Source: UBA8437 sp003445035
GTDB lineage: Bacteria > Planctomycetota > Planctomycetia > Planctomycetales > Planctomycetaceae
Assembly (NCBI GenBank): GCA_937901285.1
Contig: CALCHI010000041.1
Location: 1-11,170 of the forward strand
Reading direction: 5' to 3'
Length of the DNA stretch: 11,170 nt
Shown: positions 6,536 to 11,170 of the stretch, piece after piece
How the letters are laid out: each line of letters opens with the position of its first letter
How positions within the stretch are numbered: the stretch's first letter is position 1
Notes under the pieces: model-generated
Told to the model about the DNA's origin: nothing
What the model saw: only the letters and a program-made list of their open reading frames with translations
Database searches by the model: none
Position numbers and translations under genes: made by a program

Positions 6536-7383
6536 GTCGTCTCCTCATCATCGTTCCGTGCCCGTTTCGGCGGTGCCGCCGAAACGCCTTCCAGCCCTCC
6601 ACTGACCCGGACCACCTCCCCGGTCATCCAGTCAGCCGCCGGACTGGCCAGCCACGCCACCATCCTCGCGATATCCCGAGGCTCGCCCCACCGACCCAGT
6701 GGCACGGCGGCTCGAACGCGTTCGATCATCTCCTGCTCGTCGATCCCCAGGCTCTCACTCCGCTGCCGCATCACCGAACGGTTGAAGTCGGTGTAGACCG
6801 GCCCGGGGCAGACGGCATTGACGCGGACGCCATAGGCCGCCAATTCGAGGGCCATGGTGCGAGTCAGCGAGATCACGCCCGCCTTGGCCACGTTGTAGGC
6901 CCCGGCCAGGGCGGCCGGGTTCTGCCCGTTGATCGACGAGATGTTCACGATCGCGCCAGACTCCTGCCGCTCCATGATCGCCGCAGCCGCCCGTCCGCAA
7001 TAGAAAGTCCCGGTCAGCGTGGCCGCCAGCACCCGATCCCATTCCCCGTCGGGGAGGTCCGAGACGCGGTCGAGTTGCTGCCCCACGCCGGCATTATTGA
7101 CCACGATGTCAAGATGGCCATTCTCGGCCGCAACAGACGCGAACACCTCACCGACCGCATGGCTGTCTGTCACATCCAGTTGGACCGAACTCCCATCCAG
7201 CCCCTCGGCAACCAACCCTTCAGCGGCAGCCCTGGCCTTGTCGGCCTGGATATCAGCCAGCACGACCTTCGCCCCGCCACGTGACAACTCAGTGGCCATT
7301 TCCAGACCGAGCCCCTGAGCAGCGCCGGTCACGATAGCCGTGCATCCGCGGAGATCAACAGGGGTCGGGGATGGCAGCGGCAT
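6532..7383 (-). CDS. SDR family NAD(P)-dependent oxidoreductase
   Basis: This 283-residue cytoplasmic enzyme is a classical short-chain dehydrogenase/reductase. It shows the dinucleotide-binding TGAAQGLG (19-26) and an acidic D44 after the second beta strand (VVLAD), which favours NAD(H). It also has NNAG (96-99), catalytic S150 (NISS), Y163 and K167 (YNVAK), and the PGPVYTDF loop (193-200). The catalytic Asn of the usual N-L-x-G-x-F is replaced by Thr (T122, TLTGTF). The reading frame stays open to 7881, but that part covers the divergent creatininase-like gene. I therefore chose the ATG at 7383, which places the Rossmann start at the usual distance; the ATG at 7425 is an alternative. Neither has a strong ribosome site. 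The C-terminal tail (about 265-283) is charged. It is first in the operon with ThuA and MFS, so a sugar- or polyol-type substrate is plausible but unproven. Confidence 0.9.
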   Translation of the reverse strand: MPLPSPTPVDLRGCTAIVTGAAQGLGLEMATELSRGGAKVVLADIQADKARAAAEGLVAEGLDGSSVQLDVTDSHAVGEVFASVAAENGHLDIVVNNAGVGQQLDRVSDLPDGEWDRVLAATLTGTFYCGRAAAAIMERQESGAIVNISSINGQNPAALAGAYNVAKAGVISLTRTMALELAAYGVRVNAVCPGPVYTDFNRSVMRQRSESLGIDEQEMIERVRAAVPLGRWGEPRDIARMVAWLASPAADWMTGEVVRVSGGLEGVSAAPPKRARNDDEETT

Positions 7384-7525
7384 GAACAGGACCCGTACGA
7401 AGAGATGGCCGAAACGGGACAGCATATCGTCACGGCCAACACCCGACCACCGGCCTGCTTGCGTCACCGGTGGCGTTGCCGGACAATCCGAAGCCTCCAA
7501 TGACATCCCCAGCGAGGACAACGTG
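7384..7525. promoter_or_regulatory. Divergent promoter region with an inverted repeat
   Basis: These 142 bases lie between the SDR operon (minus) and the creatininase-like gene (plus), and should hold promoters for both. A perfect 7-base inverted repeat, CCACCGG at 7447-7453 and CCGGTGG at 7467-7473 (13-base spacer, 20-base centre-to-centre distance), lies near the middle and could be an operator shared by both directions. For the plus gene, GAGGA at 7514-7518 is a good Shine-Dalgarno sequence. No clear -35/-10 pair was recognised. Confidence 0.45.
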
Positions 7526-8353
7526 ATGATCCGCCACCTGCTTGTCGCTTCGGTCGCCGTGATTGCCGGACTGGCCGCCCCCATGCCCAACCCCGTTTCC
7601 CCCGACTTCAACGGAAAACGCCCCATCGCTGCCGCCGACACCGTCTTCATCGCCGACATGACCTGGATGGAAGTCCGGGACGCAATGAAGGGCGGCAAGG
7701 ACACGGTGATCATCGCCACCGGTGGCATCGAGCAGAACGGGCCGTACCTGGTCGCCAACAAGCACGGCGTCGTCCTGGAAGCGATGACCGAATCGATCGC
7801 ACGAACGCTGGGCAACGCCCTGGTGGCACCGATCGTCGATTTCGTCCCCGAGGGTGACATCCACCCCCCCACAGTGCACATGAACTACCCCAGTACTGTC
7901 AGCGTCCGTGAAGACACCTACCGCGCCCTGCTGACCGACATCGTCGCCAGCTACAAGACCCACGGATTCCGCCACATCGTTCTGATCGGCGACAGCGGAG
8001 GAAACCAGGACGGGCTCAAGGCGGTTGCCGCTGCACAGGACGAATCCACCAAGAAGGGTCCGAAGGTCAGCTTCGTCCCCGAGTACTACAACTACGGCGA
8101 CGTCGGAAAGTTCCTCGAAGCCCACGGGGTCAAGCAGGTTCCCGAGGGTCTGCATGACGACTTCGGAATCACCGCGATCATGTCGACCGTCGACCCGGCC
8201 AGCATCCGGGCCAAGCAACGGAAGAAAGCCGGCAAGTTCACCATCAACGGCATCGATCTCTCGCCATTGAAGAACACGCAGAAATGGGGCCGGGCAATCA
8301 TCCAGTTCCGAACCGACGTCAGTGTCAAGGCGATCCGTGCGGCGCGGAAATAA
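7526..8353 (+). CDS. Creatininase-family protein, exported, altered metal site
   Basis: This 275-residue protein has the creatininase/amidohydrolase-like fold family pattern. Classical members are cytoplasmic metal-dependent amidohydrolases. Here residues 1-26 form a signal peptide (MIRHLL, a hydrophobic core, GLAAP), so export is likely. The core motif GGIEQNGPYLVANKH (66-80) keeps the Glu (E69) of the usual EQHGPHLP..TD. However, N71 replaces the first His and H80 sits where the Asp is expected. The second motif, IGDSGGN (154-160), has Ser in place of the His of NGHGGN. HPPTVHMNYPSTVS (113-126) matches the family's GTxS region and adds extra His. The protein may use a different metal set, or be a distinct subfamily with another reaction. 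The start at 7526 has GAGGA 7 bases upstream; a GTG directly before it is less likely. It is followed 46 bases later by the toroid gene. Confidence 0.85.
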   Translation: MIRHLLVASVAVIAGLAAPMPNPVSPDFNGKRPIAAADTVFIADMTWMEVRDAMKGGKDTVIIATGGIEQNGPYLVANKHGVVLEAMTESIARTLGNALVAPIVDFVPEGDIHPPTVHMNYPSTVSVREDTYRALLTDIVASYKTHGFRHIVLIGDSGGNQDGLKAVAAAQDESTKKGPKVSFVPEYYNYGDVGKFLEAHGVKQVPEGLHDDFGITAIMSTVDPASIRAKQRKKAGKFTINGIDLSPLKNTQKWGRAIIQFRTDVSVKAIRAARK

Positions 8354-8399
8354 CCGGCCGCGCGACCCGGCCCCCCACAACACCGGCCACATCCTCCAG

Positions 8400-10214
8400 A
8401 TGCGAGTCCCCCTCATGAGACGCCTCGCGCTTCTCCTGCTCACCTGCCTGGGCGGCACGATCTCCGCCGTCGAGCCGACCGTCCGCATCGACACCCCCGT
8501 CACTCCTCCGACGTGGGCCCTGCTGGAACGGCAACTGCTCGATGCGAACGCCGCGGCCTGTCGCAAGTTCTTCGCCAGGTACTTCGACGAGCGGGGCTTC
8601 CTGATGTGTGTCGAACGGTGGGGCGGGGATGACGGGCCCGACGACGCCCCCGAGAATGTCGGCGGCTGGGCACAACTGCATGCCCTGGGCGGAGCCGATG
8701 ACATCCTGACGATGTACCGCACGGCCTGGGAGGGTCATCTCCGGCAATACACCCTGGCCAAGACGGTCGAGGTGCCGTTTGCCCGTGACGGGATGTACTA
8801 CAAGGAATTCCCGGTCATGTTCGACTGGCAGCACAACGGCGAAGGCCTGCGGCTGTTCAACCTCCAGGGGCTCAGCGACTACCAGAACAACCGCTACCAG
8901 CACCGGGTCCGCCGTTACGCGGGGTTCTACATGAACGAGGATGCCGGCGCGGCCAACTACGACCCGAAGCACAAGATCATCCGCAGCATGATCAACGGCA
9001 GCCGCGGCCCGTTAATGCGGAAGGCGACAGGACTGGACTGGGCCGGAGACCCCATCGACATCGAGAACCGTTTTCACCTGGGACACGGCGAACGGAACTA
9101 CGCCGAGATGGTCGCCCACTTCAAGGACTACAACGATGTCGTCGGCGACCACCCGCTGAATCTGATCGCCACCACGCTGCCCCTGAACGCCTACCTGCTG
9201 ACCGGCCAAAAGAAGTACCGCACCTGGCTGATCGACTACGTCGACGCCTGGGTCGGCCGCATGAAGCGCAACGGCGACATCATCCCCTCCAACATCGGCC
9301 TCGACGGCACCATCGGCGGCGAAACCGACGGCAAGTGGTACGGCGGCACCTACGGCTGGGGCTTCACCGTCATTGTCCCCCAGACCGGCGGACTCGCCCA
9401 TCGCAACCGCCAGTACTGGGGCTTTGTCGGGATGATGAACGCGTACTTTCTGACCGGTGACGACAAGTACCTGGAGGCCTGGCGAAAACAGACCGACAGG
9501 GTCAACGCCCAGAAGAAGGTGATCGACGGACGGGACATGTATCCCCGGATGTACGGTGACGACGGCTGGTACAACTGGGTCCCCCAGCCCTACAGCTTCA
9601 ACCAACTCGAGATCTATTACCTGTCGATGAATCCCAGGGATCGCCGGTATCTCGAGAACGACGCCTGGCTGAAGTTCCTCGACGGAGACAACAACTCCTA
9701 CGCCGAGCAGGCCTTGCGGAGAGACCTGGCCGAGGTCCGACGCAGGGCGGCAGCGATGGACGGCGACACGACCACGCCCGACACGCGGCTGGCCGACGAT
9801 CCGGCCCAGTACAACCCCGCACAGGTCACGGCACTGCGGCAATTGATGGTTGCCGGCCTGGACCCCGGCCGACGGGCCTCGGTCTGGCACACGCGGGTGA
9901 GATACTTCGACCCGGCCAGAAGGCGAGCGGGGATTCCCGACGACTGCGCCGCGCTGGTCGACCGCATGACCGACAACACAACCCGGGTCCGGTTGGTCAA
10001 CACCAACCAGTTGGAACCCCGCGAGGTGATCGTCCAGGCGGGCTCCTACGCCGAACACACGATCCGCTCGGTCCAACTGGGCGACACCACGACCAGGTTC
10101 AAGGGATCGACTGTGCGAGTGAAGCTGGCCCCCGGAGCCGGTGGCACGCTGACCCTGACTGTCGACCGTCACTCCCGAGAGCCCACCATGCACTTCCCGT
10201 GGGACCGCGACTGA
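8400..10214 (+). CDS. Secreted protein, probable alpha/alpha-toroid, function unknown
   Basis: I do not recognise a named family for this 604-residue protein. Residues 1-23 form a signal peptide (MRRLALLLLTCLGG core, ISA cleavage-like site). The body (about 35-450) is Trp/Tyr-rich and has repeated helix-hairpin signatures: AYLLTGQKKYRTWLIDYVDAW (264-284) and AYFLTGDDKYLEAW (348-361), with a similar YYLSMNPRDRRYLENDAW (406-423). Such repeats are typical of alpha/alpha-toroid enzymes such as glycoside hydrolases and polysaccharide lyases. Candidate catalytic surfaces include FDWQHNGEG (141-149) and GGTYGWGF (315-322). Residues 525-595 look like a C-terminal beta domain (TRVRLVN to GTLTLTVDR). 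ATG at 8400 or 8415 could be the start; no good ribosome site distinguishes them, and the ATG at 8415 gives a slightly shorter signal peptide. It lies between the creatininase-like gene and the UxuA-like gene on the same strand, suggesting shared work on carbohydrate. Confidence 0.82.
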   Translation: MRVPLMRRLALLLLTCLGGTISAVEPTVRIDTPVTPPTWALLERQLLDANAAACRKFFARYFDERGFLMCVERWGGDDGPDDAPENVGGWAQLHALGGADDILTMYRTAWEGHLRQYTLAKTVEVPFARDGMYYKEFPVMFDWQHNGEGLRLFNLQGLSDYQNNRYQHRVRRYAGFYMNEDAGAANYDPKHKIIRSMINGSRGPLMRKATGLDWAGDPIDIENRFHLGHGERNYAEMVAHFKDYNDVVGDHPLNLIATTLPLNAYLLTGQKKYRTWLIDYVDAWVGRMKRNGDIIPSNIGLDGTIGGETDGKWYGGTYGWGFTVIVPQTGGLAHRNRQYWGFVGMMNAYFLTGDDKYLEAWRKQTDRVNAQKKVIDGRDMYPRMYGDDGWYNWVPQPYSFNQLEIYYLSMNPRDRRYLENDAWLKFLDGDNNSYAEQALRRDLAEVRRRAAAMDGDTTTPDTRLADDPAQYNPAQVTALRQLMVAGLDPGRRASVWHTRVRYFDPARRRAGIPDDCAALVDRMTDNTTRVRLVNTNQLEPREVIVQAGSYAEHTIRSVQLGDTTTRFKGSTVRVKLAPGAGGTLTLTVDRHSREPTMHFPWDRD

Positions 10215-10254
10215 CCGGTCACCCCTTTCCCTCCATTCCCATTGGTACGAAACG

Positions 10255-11170
10255 ATGAAACGAAGAGACTTCCTGGCCACGGCCGGCGCGGCCACCGCCG
10301 CCCTGGGAGGCTGTTCGGCGACCTCGGCTCCTCCGGCAGACGACTCCGCGGCACTCGCCGTCAACTCGTCGGGCAACGCCCCTCCGAATGAGGACAAGCC
10401 GGAGGTCAAACTCTACGTCGGCACCCAGCGAGGCCCCACCGCCGCCAAGATGCTTCAGTTCGTCAAGCGGCATGGGGTCGACCACATCTGCGGATTCCCA
10501 CCCAGCCCGCCATACCCCAAGCGGGGACACTGGACGGTCGAAGAGCTCGAGAAAACCCGTGAGACCTGTGAAGCCAACGGCATCACGCTCGACATGGTCG
10601 CGCTGCCGTTCCTGTCCTCCAGCCACATCGATCGCGAAAAACGCGGTGCGATCATGCTGGGCAAGAGTCCCGAGCGGGACCGCGACATCGACGACATCCA
10701 CAAGATGACCGAGGCCTGCGCCAAGGCGGGCATTCCGGCGTGGAAGTACAACATGAGCCTGCTGGGCGTGCTGCGAACCGAACGCACACCCGGACGGGGT
10801 GCATCCAGCTACAGCACCTGGAAACTGAAGCAGGCCAAGGCGGACCCCGAACTGACCCGGGCCGGACGGGTGAACGAGGAGATGGCGCTGGAACGGATGC
10901 AGTACTTCGTCGAGCGGGTGATCCCGGTCTGCGAGGAACACAAGATCCGCGCCGCCTGTCACCTGCACGACCCGGGCACGCCGCCGGGAGGGTTCCAGGG
11001 CATCGAGCGGCTGCTGGGCAACTTCGAGGGTGTCAAGAAGTTCATCGCGCTCTCGGACAGCCCCTACCACGGGCTGAATCTCTGCCTGGGCTCGATGATG
11101 GAGAATCTGGAGAAACCCAACGAGGAGATCCACGAGGTGATCCGTTACTTCGGCAACAAGAAACGGATCT
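10255..11170 (+). CDS. Mannonate dehydratase (UxuA)-like protein, Tat lipoprotein, partial
   Basis: The gene runs off the right edge; 305 codons are visible. UxuA converts D-mannonate to 2-keto-3-deoxygluconate with a divalent metal, normally in the cytoplasm. This protein has a TIM-barrel UxuA/xylose-isomerase-like sequence. KYNMSLLGVLRTERTPG (164-180) resembles the UxuA region after its first strands. ACHLHDPGTPP (234-244) matches the HPDDPP metal-site segment (H236), and GLNLCLGS (273-280) matches the LCTGS segment (C277). The rest of the metal site, the expected His and Asp, lies beyond the window. Unusually, the N-terminus is a twin-arginine signal (KRRDFL, 2-7) ending in LGGC (17-20), a lipobox-like site, followed by a low-complexity linker (21-50). 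It may therefore be a membrane-anchored exported enzyme. The start at 10255 lies 40 bases after the toroid stop and has no strong ribosome site. Sugar isomerase/epimerase is an alternative activity. Confidence 0.85.
   Translation, partial: MKRRDFLATAGAATAALGGCSATSAPPADDSAALAVNSSGNAPPNEDKPEVKLYVGTQRGPTAAKMLQFVKRHGVDHICGFPPSPPYPKRGHWTVEELEKTRETCEANGITLDMVALPFLSSSHIDREKRGAIMLGKSPERDRDIDDIHKMTEACAKAGIPAWKYNMSLLGVLRTERTPGRGASSYSTWKLKQAKADPELTRAGRVNEEMALERMQYFVERVIPVCEEHKIRAACHLHDPGTPPGGFQGIERLLGNFEGVKKFIALSDSPYHGLNLCLGSMMENLEKPNEEIHEVIRYFGNKKRI

Noticed and set aside
7384..7881. N-terminal extension of the SDR reading frame by 166 codons
   Set aside because: It overlaps the creatininase-like gene on the other strand and lacks any domain. 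The Rossmann fold begins about 14 residues after the ATG at 7383.
9012..10409. Open frame of 465 codons on the minus strand across the toroid gene
   Set aside because: It is Val/Gly-rich antisense sequence without motifs. The sense strand encodes a protein with a signal peptide and repeated helix signatures.
10219..11133. Open frame of 304 codons on the minus strand across the UxuA-like gene
   Set aside because: It is antisense to a sequence with clear UxuA-family segments and a Tat signal. The antisense product shows no family motif.
1..11170. Mobile element, CRISPR array, defence system or phage genes
   Set aside because: I looked for transposase motifs, terminal repeats, spaced direct repeats and toxin-antitoxin or nuclease motifs and saw none. 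Gene content is metabolic and housekeeping.

Overview
The window looks like chromosomal DNA from a planctomycete. It is GC-rich and carries a Tat-exported DUF1501 protein, an exported ThuA-domain protein, an exported creatininase-family protein and a Tat-type mannonate dehydratase homologue. That mix of exported catabolic enzymes is typical of Planctomycetes. The phylum call is inferred from gene content only; there is no rRNA or other marker gene. I see no mobile element, CRISPR array, tRNA or rRNA gene.

Layout, left to right. (1) 1-2736 is minus-strand: arfB (ribosome rescue), then a small membrane-anchored protein of unknown function, then a DUF1501 protein, with a strong hairpin at the left edge (1-32). 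(2) 2871-4154 (+) is a homologue of the nickel-pincer lactate racemase LarA that keeps the recognisable active-site residues. (3) 4169-7383 (-) is a compact three-gene operon transcribed in the order SDR dehydrogenase, ThuA-domain protein, MFS transporter. The first two overlap by ATGA and the third starts about 30 bases after the second. The operon ends tail-to-tail with the LarA-like gene, 14 bases apart. (4) 7526 to the right edge (+) is divergent from that operon: a secreted creatininase-family protein, a secreted protein of about 600 residues that is probably an alpha/alpha-toroid, and a Tat/lipoprotein-type mannonate dehydratase homologue cut off by the window end.

Working picture (inference): the right two thirds is a sugar or sugar-acid catabolic locus. 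Exported proteins (ThuA-like, creatininase-like, toroid, UxuA-like) would act outside the cytoplasmic membrane, an organic-anion-type MFS would import a product, and a cytoplasmic SDR would oxidise or reduce it. A specific possibility is suggested by the LarA homologue. Some members of that superfamily are reported to interconvert D-gluconate and D-mannonate, and D-mannonate is the substrate of the UxuA family. Neither the substrate nor the link is proven by sequence.

Most long ORFs opposite the real genes are high-GC antisense shadows and are omitted. No gene-free stretch exceeds 300 bases; the longest is 1368-1606.
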